From positions 33,885 to 97,884 of the forward strand of contig NZ_FOTB01000001.1 in NCBI RefSeq assembly GCF_900114445.1: DNA of 64,000 nucleotides, in the 5' to 3' direction. This stretch comes from Salinicoccus halodurans (GTDB lineage Bacteria; Bacillota; Bacilli; Staphylococcales; Salinicoccaceae). The position numbers were made by a program, and so were the translations under genes. The notes under the pieces were generated by a model, which saw only the letters and a list, made by a program, of their open reading frames with translations, was not told the DNA's origin and ran no database searches. Below, piece by piece: positions 52,411-60,306 of this stretch (positions are counted from its first letter, which is position 1; each line of letters begins with the position of its first letter).

Positions 52411-53137
52411 CTAAACAAACAATACTAAAATATTATAATTCTCTTGTTGAATCACATGATTCATCTGAAGGATTATAATTCCATTAATAAAACTGATATA
52501 ACTAACCTGACTTAAAACACTCCAAATATAAAAACTAGTGATAGGAAGGTGTTTCACTTTTTGTCTATCTAGTATTCTTTTTTTGAGTTGAAGATAACTT
52601 TTATAATATTTAACTACATATTTATTTTCACGTTCTGTTTTATGAGATCTATTATAATTATGCATGAGAGAACGTATATCGTAATAATTATTAATTTCTT
52701 TAAACTTCATCTTAAATATTCTTTTATTGTGTTTTTTTACAGTTTTTAGATCCCGATTTATCAGAGTATCATTAAAAGCGTAAGTTATGAAATTTAATAA
52801 TAAATGAAAGATAAAAATGATAACAAATAATCCTATGAGCAATAAAATTATATCATTACTAAATAATTTCATGAAATCTATAATAATGATGTATAAAAGC
52901 AGTGTGGCAGCTATATTCAGTAAAAAAAACTAGAATGATGATTATTATTATATTCGTTAACGAATTAATTTTATTCTCATCTGCAAATACTTTAGTAATG
53001 GAATTGAAGAAAGTGAAAATATAATACATTAAAAGTATCAGTATTACTAGCCATATTAAAGTATTATCCATATTATAATGTTGGATAAAATCTTCATAAA
53101 AAGAAGTTTCTTTTAGTAAGTTATACATAGCTGCCAT
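52411..53137 (-). pseudogene. Membrane protein split by a frameshift in an A8/T8 tract
   Basis: Leftward gene with a good AAAGGAGTAACTATA site before ATG 53137. Frame 1 (53137-52859, 92 residues) has a helix LIWLVILILLMYYIFTFF and ends soon after the poly-T run. Removing one T from the run at 52922-52929 gives a continuous frame with a new hydrophobic helix (VFLLNIAATLLLYIIIIDF) that runs straight into the second ORF (52872-52411, 153 residues), giving about 241 residues with four or more helices. The change could be a real disabling mutation, a phase-variable tract or a sequencing error. Family not recognised. Strongly AT-rich. Confidence 0.65.
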
Positions 53138-53167
53138 TATAGTTACTCCTTTTTCAAATTAGTCAAA

Positions 53168-53881
53168 TCACTTCTCCGACACAAATTTAAACGTATACTT
53201 CACTGGATGGTAGTACACTTTGGAATATTCGAACCGTGTGCCGTCATCGAAAGTGGAGTAGGCTTCAAGGCACAACATCGGTGCCTCTTCATCAAGATGA
53301 AGCTGCTCCATCAGTTCTTCCGTCGGCAGGATTGGCTTCAGATCGGCATGCCTTTTGCTGATTTTAAATCCTTTATTTTGGATGTATTCATATTTTGATT
53401 CCTTCAGGACATTGACGGACAGATCGGGAAAGAGATTAAACGGGAGATACGACTCTTCCAATATCAACGGTTTTCCGTCTGCGAGTCTCAACCGTTTTAC
53501 ATAGTAGACTTTCTGATCATCCTCTAACTTCAAATATTCTTTTACTTCCTCTGACGGTTCTGTCAGCTGGAACTCCAGTATCTCATTGGTGGGATTGTTG
53601 TGAAGACCGCTCATCTCTTCGGTAAATCCCTGCAGTTTATAAATATCATGTTCAATTTTTTTCTCGCTGACGTACGTACCGCTTCCATGCACACTGTACA
53701 CCATTCCCTCTTCAATGAGCAGCTTGACGGCGCGTCTTACCGTCACCCGGCTGACTTCGTACATTTCCGCGAGTTTCGTCTCCGTCGGAATGGCTTCCCC
53801 GCCCTTTGTTCTGTTCGATATGATATCTTCTTTGATTTTGTTCGCAACCTGTTTATATAAAGGTGTTGTAGACTTCCACAT
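53168..53881 (-). CDS. GntR-family regulator with UTRA domain
   Basis: Regulator of 237 residues of the HutC/TreR subfamily. The N-terminal winged HTH contains KIKEDIISNRTKGGEAIPTE, LAEMYEVSRVTVRRAVKLL and VHGSGTYVSEKK. The C-terminal UTRA ligand-binding domain ends with EYSKVYYHPVKYTFKF. It is divergent from the GH4-ChbG-EIICB operon and probably represses it until a sugar phosphate binds. Start ATG 53881 follows AGAGGTTGAGC. Confidence 0.9.
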   Translation of the reverse strand: MWKSTTPLYKQVANKIKEDIISNRTKGGEAIPTETKLAEMYEVSRVTVRRAVKLLIEEGMVYSVHGSGTYVSEKKIEHDIYKLQGFTEEMSGLHNNPTNEILEFQLTEPSEEVKEYLKLEDDQKVYYVKRLRLADGKPLILEESYLPFNLFPDLSVNVLKESKYEYIQNKGFKISKRHADLKPILPTEELMEQLHLDEEAPMLCLEAYSTFDDGTRFEYSKVYYHPVKYTFKFVSEK

Positions 53882-53936
53882 ACCACGCTCAACCTCTCTG
53901 TTTCATTACCGTTATTCTATCATTTGTTTTAAATAA

Positions 53937-53964
53937 TTAATACATCTTTATAAACTTGTATTAA
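53937..53964. promoter_or_regulatory. Candidate GntR operator in the divergent intergenic region
   Basis: TTAATACA at 53937-53944 and TGTATTAA at 53957-53964 are inverted around a 12-bp spacer, and a further TTGTATT follows at about 53968. The site lies between the divergent GntR and GH4 genes (53882-54032). TreR-like proteins bind TGTATA-type half sites, so this is a reasonable target. Not proven. Confidence 0.4.
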
Positions 53965-54032
53965 AGTTGTATTGTAATTATGAAAGTGTTGTGTTAAATT
54001 GATATTAAATAATATTGGAAGGGGTTTCATAG

Positions 54033-55358
54033 ATGGAGAAGAAGAATCTCGTCATTGTCGGCGGAGGCAGTACCTACACACTCGGCATCATCATGAGTCT
54101 GATTGCTGAGAAGAAAACACTGCCGCTCGGCAAACTGACATTTTATGATACGGATCGAGAACGGCAGGAGAAAATCGCCAAAGCGACGGAAGTGATATTG
54201 AAAGAGAAATACCCGGAGCTTGAGGAATTCAAATATACGACGGACAAGGAGACGGCATTTACGGATATCGATGTCGCATTCCTCCAGATCCGGACCGGCG
54301 GCCTCAAGATGCGTGAGCAGGATGAAATGATTCCACTCAGGCACGGCGTCCTCGGACAGGAGACATGCGGGCCGGGCGGCATGGCTTACGGCATGCGCTC
54401 CATCCCCGACATGATCGAACTGGTGAAGGATATCAGAACTTATTCCAAAGACGCATGGATCATGAACTACACCAACCCGGCGGCCATCGTGGCGGAAGCC
54501 CTGAAGCGCGAATTCCCGGATGATAATAAACTGCTCAATATATGCGATATGCCGATCGCCATCATGAAGAGCTATGCGGATATGCTTGGTAAAAGTGTGT
54601 GGGACCTCGTCCCTGAATACTTCGGACTCAATCATTTCGGCTGGTTCACCAGTATCAAGGACAAACAGGGGCAGGACTATACCGGGACAATTAAGGACAA
54701 AATCGTCAACGAGGGGTTTATTCCCACTGACAGTGAAATCGCCAATGATGCGTCCTGGCAGGCGACATTTGCCACTGCACGAAAGATGCTGATGGATTTC
54801 CCGGAATACTTGCCGAACACGTATCTCCAGTACTATTTCTACCCGGAGGATATGGCAGCCAAAGAGGATCCGGATAACACCCGTGCGCGCCAGGTGATAG
54901 GCGGACGCCAGAAGCGTGTCCATGAAACGTGCGACAAAATCATCGAAACCCAGTCATTGGACGGGGTGGAGCTGACGGATGATATCCACGGTGCCTACAT
55001 GATTCGTGCGGCGGCGTCACTCATCCATCATTTGAACCATATCTACATCGTGATGGTGAAAAATGACGGCATCATCTCCAACATCCCGGATGAGGCGATG
55101 GTGGAAGTGCCGGCAATGCTGACTGCGGACGGACCGAAACCGTTTGCGGTCGGGGAGATACCTGCGTTCTACAAAGGACTGATCGAGAACCAGTATGCAT
55201 ACGAAAAGCTTGTCGTCGATGCCTACTACGCACAGAGTTACACGAAGATGCTCCAGGCGCTGACGCTGAACCGGACGGTGACGGATGTGAACAAGGCGAA
55301 AGCGATACTGGAAGACCTGATTGAGGCAAATATTGACTACTGGCCGGAATTGAAATGA
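54033..55358 (+). CDS. GH4 6-phospho-alpha-glucosidase-like hydrolase
   Basis: NAD- and metal-dependent glycosidase of 441 residues (family GH4, GlvA/MalH type). NAD site VIVGGGSTYTLGI at residues 7-19. The metal/specificity motif is C171-D172-M173-P174 (NICDMPIAI) with His201 in GLNHFGW. In GH4, CDMP marks phospho-alpha-glucosidases, while the phospho-beta-glucosidase branch has CN(V/I)P. It should hydrolyse a 6'-phosphorylated alpha-disaccharide brought in by the PTS. GGAAGGGG precedes ATG 54033. First gene of a three-gene operon. Confidence 0.9.
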   Translation: MEKKNLVIVGGGSTYTLGIIMSLIAEKKTLPLGKLTFYDTDRERQEKIAKATEVILKEKYPELEEFKYTTDKETAFTDIDVAFLQIRTGGLKMREQDEMIPLRHGVLGQETCGPGGMAYGMRSIPDMIELVKDIRTYSKDAWIMNYTNPAAIVAEALKREFPDDNKLLNICDMPIAIMKSYADMLGKSVWDLVPEYFGLNHFGWFTSIKDKQGQDYTGTIKDKIVNEGFIPTDSEIANDASWQATFATARKMLMDFPEYLPNTYLQYYFYPEDMAAKEDPDNTRARQVIGGRQKRVHETCDKIIETQSLDGVELTDDIHGAYMIRAAASLIHHLNHIYIVMVKNDGIISNIPDEAMVEVPAMLTADGPKPFAVGEIPAFYKGLIENQYAYEKLVVDAYYAQSYTKMLQALTLNRTVTDVNKAKAILEDLIEANIDYWPELK

Positions 55359-55379
55359 CTAAAGGGGATGGGATGAATA

Positions 55380-56120
55380 ATGAAACGTATCATAATCAAC
55401 GCTGACGACTTCGGTTACTCCCGGGGTGTCAACCACGGCATCATCGATGCACATACGGAAGGTTTGCTGACATCAACGACACTGATGACGAATATGCCTG
55501 CAGCCGGGCATGCATTCGAACTGGGGCATGCGAATAAAAACTTGGGTATCGGTGTCCATCTGACACTTACATGCGGCAGACCGCTGCTTGATACGCATCA
55601 CACACTGGTGGATCCAAGAGGTGATTTCAAGAAGAACTCGAACTACCAGGGGAAATTCCATATCGATCAGGAGGAGCTGTATCAGGAGTGGAAGGCACAG
55701 ATCGAGAAGTTTCTGGGTTCCGGACTCACACCGACGCATCTCGACAGCCATCATCATGTGAATGCACTGGAACCTATGCTGCCGGTGTTCAAAGAACTGG
55801 CGAATGAATACAGGCTGCCGGTAAGGAACAACTTTGAAGAAGCGGCTACTGAGTTTACCACCACGGGTTATTTCCAGTATGAACCGGACATTCTGCTTGC
55901 GGACAACGACAAGGTTTATGAAACATTCGGAAGCGCAGAAACGGTAGAAATCATGTGCCATCCGGCCTATATCGACAAATCACTTATGGGCGGATCAACG
56001 TATGTCATGCCCAGGCTTGAGGAACTGGATGCACTGACGGACGAACGGATTAGAAAAAAGATGATGGACGACGCACGATTTGAGCTGATCACCTACGGTG
56101 ACCTCAGCAAGGGGGTATAA
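55380..56120 (+). CDS. ChbG/YdjC-family carbohydrate deacetylase
   Basis: Deacetylase of 246 residues, similar to chitooligosaccharide deacetylase ChbG. The opening IIINADDFGYSRGVNHGI holds the metal-binding Asp residues. Further ligands are in GVHLTLTCGRPL, THLDSHHHVNAL and EIMCHPAYID. In E. coli, ChbG removes an acetyl group from phosphorylated chitobiose so that a GH4 enzyme can cleave it. Here it is placed between a GH4 enzyme and a PTS permease, which suggests an N-acetylated disaccharide phosphate substrate. Confidence 0.88.
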   Translation: MKRIIINADDFGYSRGVNHGIIDAHTEGLLTSTTLMTNMPAAGHAFELGHANKNLGIGVHLTLTCGRPLLDTHHTLVDPRGDFKKNSNYQGKFHIDQEELYQEWKAQIEKFLGSGLTPTHLDSHHHVNALEPMLPVFKELANEYRLPVRNNFEEAATEFTTTGYFQYEPDILLADNDKVYETFGSAETVEIMCHPAYIDKSLMGGSTYVMPRLEELDALTDERIRKKMMDDARFELITYGDLSKGV

Positions 56121-56123
56121 ATA

Positions 56124-57527
56124 ATGAAGAAATTCATGCAGAACTTAGGGAAATCCATGCTGATTCCCATCGTCGCCATGCCGATTGCGGGGATCCTGTT
56201 CCGTCTGAGTGCGGAAGACCTGCTGAACATCACACTGTTCCAGGCAGCGGGCGTCATATTCGAAAACATGGATGTGCTGCTCGCCATCGGTATTGCGATG
56301 GGATTGGCGAAGACGAAGGACAGGGGGATTCCGGCGCTGACCGGTTACCTCGCCATTACTGTATTGAACCAGGGATTGACACTGATGAACCCGAACCTCG
56401 ACATGAGCGTATTCGGCGGGGTCATCTCGGGGCTGATTGCAGCAGCAATCTATAACAGGTTCAAAGATACAGAACTGCCGGCGATGTTTTCATTCTTCGG
56501 CGGTGAGAAATGGCCGATCACACTGATCATCCTGATCATGATTCCTGTGGCAGGCATTTTCTCACTCATCTGGCCGTATGCCCAGGCGGGAATCGATTCA
56601 TTCGCTCAAGCCCTGGTCGGAATGGGCGCATTCGGCATATTCCTGTTCGGTTTCCTGAACAGATTCTTGCTGCCGTTCGGCCTGCACCACGTACTGAACA
56701 CGTATATCTACTTCGGGCTGGGCAGTTATGAAACGCCGAGCGGTGAAGTGGTCACCGGTGAGATCACACGCTTCCTTAACGGCGATCCGACAGCCGGCTA
56801 CTTCCTCGGCGGATTTTTCATCGTCATGATCTTCGGTGTGCCGGCCATTGCACTGGCCATCACCCGTGCTGCATACAAACGTAAGAAGGAGAAGACGAAA
56901 GCCCTGATGTCTTCCGGCGGACTGACTTCTGTCATTGCCGGGCTGACCGAGCCGATCGAGTTCACGTTCATCTTCACGTCACCGCTGCTTTATTTCATCC
57001 ATGCGGTATACACGGGACTTGCCGGAGCAACATTATATCTGCTGCACATCCGGCACGGCTTCTCATGGGGCGGCAGTGTCATCGACTACGGGCTTAATCT
57101 CGGCATCGCGGAAAACGGCATCTTCATCCTGCCGATCGGTCTGGCATTCGGGGTCCTTTATTACTTCACATTCTATTTCCTGATTACGAAGTTGAACATT
57201 CCGGTCATCGGACGTGAAAAGGATGAGGACTTCGGAACGGAATCAGACGAAGCGGAACAGGAGCTCGAACTCAGCCACTCCAAATATGAGTATATGGCGA
57301 AGAAGGTGCTTGAGAACGTAGGCGGACGCGAAAATGTTACAGACTATGAGAACTGCATGACCCGGCTTCGCCTCGTCGTCGATGACATGAGTCTGGTCGA
57401 CGAAGATAATATCAAGCAGACCGGTGCGCATGGTGTCGTGAAGGTTGATGACCATCATGTACAGATCATCGTCGGACCGCAGGCCAATACCATTATGACG
57501 GAATTCAAGAAACAGATGGAGAAGTAG
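56124..57527 (+). CDS. PTS EIICB component, glucose/maltose family
   Basis: Permease of 467 residues. EIIC domain: MQNLGKSMLIPIVAMPIAGI, LGLGAF-like segments, FLNRFLLPFGLHHVLNTYIY, and GLTEPIEFTFIFTSPLLYF with the conserved Glu. EIIB domain after residue 395, with the phosphocysteine at about 411 (YENCMTRLRL). No EIIA domain is fused, so a glucose-type EIIA from elsewhere is needed. The family includes MalX/GlvC and NagE-like permeases. It starts 4 bp after the deacetylase gene. A decayed copy of its EIIB domain lies downstream at about 57960-58197. Confidence 0.9.
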   Translation: MKKFMQNLGKSMLIPIVAMPIAGILFRLSAEDLLNITLFQAAGVIFENMDVLLAIGIAMGLAKTKDRGIPALTGYLAITVLNQGLTLMNPNLDMSVFGGVISGLIAAAIYNRFKDTELPAMFSFFGGEKWPITLIILIMIPVAGIFSLIWPYAQAGIDSFAQALVGMGAFGIFLFGFLNRFLLPFGLHHVLNTYIYFGLGSYETPSGEVVTGEITRFLNGDPTAGYFLGGFFIVMIFGVPAIALAITRAAYKRKKEKTKALMSSGGLTSVIAGLTEPIEFTFIFTSPLLYFIHAVYTGLAGATLYLLHIRHGFSWGGSVIDYGLNLGIAENGIFILPIGLAFGVLYYFTFYFLITKLNIPVIGREKDEDFGTESDEAEQELELSHSKYEYMAKKVLENVGGRENVTDYENCMTRLRLVVDDMSLVDEDNIKQTGAHGVVKVDDHHVQIIVGPQANTIMTEFKKQMEK

Positions 57528-57565
57528 CGGTTGAAGAGGGTTGGAAAGTATAAATATTATGTAGG

Positions 57566-57596
57566 GACAGATTCAGTAATGGATCTGTCTTTTGTT
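57566..57596 (+). terminator. Terminator of the GH4-ChbG-EIICB operon
   Basis: GACAGATTCA and TGGATCTGTC pair around a GTAA loop, followed by TTTTGTTGTTT. Located about 40 bp after the EIICB stop codon. Confidence 0.8.
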
Positions 57597-57643
57597 GTTT
57601 GAAAGGGGATGATATGGTGGGAAAACACAGCGATGACAAGACA

Positions 57644-57673
57644 GAGGTACGGGTTCGATTCCCGCTGCCGGCT
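57644..57673 (+). tRNA. tRNA 3'-end-like fragment (partial)
   Basis: The sequence from 57649 reads as a T-arm (stem CGGG / CCCG around the loop TTCGATT) followed directly by an acceptor-like TGCCGGC plus one base at 57673. No matching 5' acceptor strand, D-arm or anticodon arm is found within the preceding 70 bp. It is therefore at most the 3' part of a tRNA gene, as left at attachment sites when mobile elements integrate into tRNA genes. It could also be chance. Confidence 0.35.
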
Positions 57674-57784
57674 TTTATTCAACTGATCGGGCACAGAATT
57701 TATTATGCAGATTAATAATTTTAATCCGGACAATGGAGATGATACACTTAAGAAAATCTCGAAAAGAAGAATGAGGGAAGAAGT

Positions 57785-57901
57785 ATGAAGAAGCAGATCA
57801 TCAGAATCGTTAAAGAAACGTTGAAAGATCCTGTTAAAAGAGAAAAGGCATTAAACTATATCAAACCGATCATCTCTAATTATAAAAATAAAAAGAGATG
57901 A
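57785..57901 (+). CDS. Small basic peptide (38 residues), unknown
   Basis: ATG 57785 follows GAGGGAAGAAGT. The product, MKKQIIRIVKETLKDPVKRE and on to a Lys-rich end, is strongly cationic with amphipathic helical periodicity. It stands alone between the terminator of one operon and a dead EIIB fragment. It could be a small membrane-associated or regulatory peptide. No family recognised. Confidence 0.45.
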   Translation: MKKQIIRIVKETLKDPVKREKALNYIKPIISNYKNKKR

Positions 57902-57959
57902 TGAAAATAGAATGTTGTAATGTACTGTCAGCCAGACAGGAAATTCGGAGTAGAATCCT

Positions 57960-58197
57960 ACGCGTCAATACAGGAACTTGAAACCAGCAATTCAAAATAT
58001 GAGTATATGGCGAAGAAAAGTTTTCGAAAACATTGGCGAGCCAGACAGTGTCACAAACTATAAAAACTGAATGAGCCCCGCTTGCATCTCATCATCGGTG
58101 GGATGAGCCTAATCGACGATTATTATGTAAAAGTCATCGTCAGTCCGTGAGCCAACACGATTATGAATGAGCTCAAGAAATAGATTGAGAAATAGAG
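57960..58197 (+). pseudogene. Decayed EIIB domain of a second PTS EIICB
   Basis: The stretch aligns along its length with the EIIB-coding end of the intact EIICB gene (57250-57527), including the codons for SKYEYMAKK, the MSL region and the IMxELKK end. It is full of substitutions, has indels and in-frame stops, and lacks the conserved CMTRLRL segment (only tatatgaactga-like traces). A gene duplication or an older paralogous operon must have existed here. Confidence 0.8.
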
Positions 58198-58207
58198 AAT
58201 TAATTTT

Positions 58208-58253
58208 AAAAATATAAACGCTTTCCAGTTCACTGGAAAGCGTTTATATTTTT
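58208..58253. terminator. Perfect 21-bp-stem bidirectional terminator
   Basis: AAAAATATAAACGCTTTCCAG at 58208-58228 pairs perfectly with 58233-58253 around a TTCA loop. A and T runs on both sides let it work for the leftward DeoR gene and for rightward transcription. Confidence 0.9.
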
Positions 58254-58274
58254 ATTAATAATCGTGATTCTATT

Positions 58275-59054
58275 TTAGCTCATAATAGGTGAAGCCAAAT
58301 ATATGTTGTAACTGGAGAGTTCCTCGGCAATATCACTTTCAATCGGCTTATCTGTAATCAGTGTATCGATCTGACCGACTTTGGCAAAGACAGCACTTGA
58401 ATTGACACCGATTTTAGAACTGTCAATCACAGCAACGACTTTCCGTGATCTTTTAACCATTTCTTTTTTTAGTTCAACTTCATATAGATTGAAATCTGTT
58501 AATCCTTTTTCTAGGGAAAAACCACTTGCAGAGGTAAACATGATATCTATATTTACATAATCAAGAATATCCAGCCCCAATTTTCCTTCAATGGAAGTAG
58601 ACCCGTTCGTTACCACGCCTCCGATCATTATGACAGTGATATCAGGATTTTCTTTTAACTCCAATGCTGACTGGAGACCGCTCGTCACGACGGTCAACCG
58701 TATTGGCTGATGTTTTAAGTACCGTGCCAATTCAAGAGCGGTGGAGCTGGCATCCAGGAGGATACATTGCTTTTCTGTGATAAAGCCGAAAGCTTCTCTT
58801 GCGATTTCGCTCTTTTCTTTTTTATTTCTTTTCTCACGGACAGAAAAACTGGTTTCATTATCAGCATACTCGTTAAGAATGGCACCGCCATGGGTTCTGG
58901 TAAGTAAACCATCCTTTTCCATTCTGGTAAGATCTGACCTCAGTGTCGCTTCTGATACTCCTGTTTTTTTGGCAAGTTCTTTCACTGTTATCCTCTGCTT
59001 GTCATGCAGAAGGTGCATGATTTTATTTCTTCTTTCACTAGCGAACATTTTCAT
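58275..59054 (-). CDS. DeoR-family transcriptional regulator
   Basis: Regulator of 259 residues. N-terminal HTH: RRNKIMHLLHDKQRITVKEL, then TGVSEATLRSDLTRMEKDGL and RTHGGAI. The C-terminal sugar-phosphate-sensing domain has ILLDASSTALELARYL, VVTSGLQSALEL, GGVVTNGSTSIEG and VAVIDSSKIGVNSSAVFA. It is divergent from the polyol operon and is its likely repressor. GGGGATGAGAAGTTC precedes ATG 59054. Confidence 0.92.
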   Translation of the reverse strand: MKMFASERRNKIMHLLHDKQRITVKELAKKTGVSEATLRSDLTRMEKDGLLTRTHGGAILNEYADNETSFSVREKRNKKEKSEIAREAFGFITEKQCILLDASSTALELARYLKHQPIRLTVVTSGLQSALELKENPDITVIMIGGVVTNGSTSIEGKLGLDILDYVNIDIMFTSASGFSLEKGLTDFNLYEVELKKEMVKRSRKVVAVIDSSKIGVNSSAVFAKVGQIDTLITDKPIESDIAEELSSYNIYLASPIMS

Positions 59055-59213
59055 GAACTTCTCATCCCCATTATTTATATAGTAATTTAAAATGTTTCAG
59101 TTTCTCTCATTTTATCAGCACTTTCAAATGACGTCATCATTATTTTCGTTTTCTTTTGTATTATACATATAAATAATGAAATCAGAAAATAACAAAAAAA
59201 TATAATGATATAA

Positions 59214-59273
59214 TTGACAATACGAAAATAAATGATAATATAATTGTTATAAACATGATTGAAAACGATTGCA
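59214..59273 (+). promoter_or_regulatory. Promoter and cre site of the polyol operon
   Basis: A perfect TTGACA at 59214-59219 is followed by AATATA/TATAAT (TATAAT at 59239-59244; spacing 17-19 bp). Immediately downstream, TGAAAACGATTGCA at 59260-59273 matches the CcpA cre consensus (TGWNANCGNTNWCA) at 13 of 14 positions, in a position suited to carbon catabolite repression. The rest of the 400-bp region (59055-59456) shows no gene; the in-frame extension of the SDR to 59325 has no ribosome site. Confidence 0.65.
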
Positions 59274-59456
59274 GAATATCCTTTGTCAAAGCTTTAGATA
59301 ATAATACTTATCTTTGATCAGAAGATGCGAAGCACCGCACAGGTTCATTTGCATTTACTAATGGCAGTATATCATAATCTATTCATATTTCTGCCAGTGA
59401 ATTTGCATCATTCAATACCTTTTAAGCGGATGAAATTTAGCGAAAGAGAGGATTTT

Positions 59457-60224
59457 ATGGAATTTAAAGGATTTGATAAGAACTTCAATATTACAAATAG
59501 AGTGGCTGTAGTCACCGGTGGAGCGAGTGGAATCGGCAAGGCTGTTGCGGAATTATATATTGAAAAAGGCGCGAAAGTAGCTATCTTTGACATGAAAGAA
59601 AATGTAAATGAAATTGCGAAAGAAATTGATAAAGAAAATGCAGTAGGTATCCATTGTGATATTACGGATAATTCCAGTATAGACAACGCTGTTGAAGCAG
59701 TGAATGATAAGTTTGGCAGAATTGATATCCTTGTAAACTGTGCCGGTATCGCATTACTGGACGATGCGGAGAATATTTCCGACGACTACTGGAATAAAAC
59801 GATTGAGCTTAATCTTACCGGTGCATTTAAAATGAGCCAGAAAATTGGAAATGTAATGATCAAACAAGGGGAAGGCGGCAAGATTATCAACATGGCTTCC
59901 CAAGCCGCATTAATCGCACTAGATAATCATGTCGCATATGGCACCAGTAAAGCCGGAGTCATTGGAATGACAAAAGTACTCGCGCTTGAATGGGCAGAAT
60001 TCGATATAACGGTCAATGCGATTTCTCCAACTGTTGTACTGACGGAACTGGGTAAAAAAGCATGGGCTGGAGAAAAAGGCGAAAAAGCCAAAAGAGAAAT
60101 ACCTCTTGGAAGATTTGGCTACCCTGAAGAAGTGGCAGCGATTGCTTTATTCCTGGCAACAGATGCAGCAAACTTGATTACAGGTGAAAATATCGTGATA
60201 GATGGCGGCAATACTATAAAGTAG
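59457..60224 (+). CDS. SDR-family polyol dehydrogenase (GolD/DthD-like)
   Basis: Short-chain dehydrogenase of 255 residues. NAD site VAVVTGGASGIGKAVAELYI, then LVNCAGIALLDDA, the catalytic Ser region KIINMASQAALIALDN and Tyr-Lys in HVAYGTSKAGVIGMTK, ending ITGENIVIDGGNTIK. The N-terminus, MEFKGFDKNFNITNRV, resembles the GolD/D-threitol dehydrogenase group. It should oxidise a polyol to a ketose. ATG 59457 follows AGAGAGGATTTT. Confidence 0.85.
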   Translation: MEFKGFDKNFNITNRVAVVTGGASGIGKAVAELYIEKGAKVAIFDMKENVNEIAKEIDKENAVGIHCDITDNSSIDNAVEAVNDKFGRIDILVNCAGIALLDDAENISDDYWNKTIELNLTGAFKMSQKIGNVMIKQGEGGKIINMASQAALIALDNHVAYGTSKAGVIGMTKVLALEWAEFDITVNAISPTVVLTELGKKAWAGEKGEKAKREIPLGRFGYPEEVAAIALFLATDAANLITGENIVIDGGNTIK

Positions 60225-60306
60225 TCCGATTGACTTTACTTCGAATGCAATAATTGTCCTGCAGAAAATATCGTTTTATAAAGTTATATAAAAAGGAGAA
60301 CAAATT

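Noticed and set aside
54027-54923. Minus-strand ORF of 298 codons opposite the GH4 gene
   Set aside because: The GH4 reading frame is complete with NAD and CDMP motifs; the antisense frame is a codon-bias artefact.
59325-59456. N-terminal extension of the SDR
   Set aside because: The extension has no ribosome site and lies in the promoter/leader region; AGAGAGG before ATG 59457 and SDR alignment favour the shorter form.
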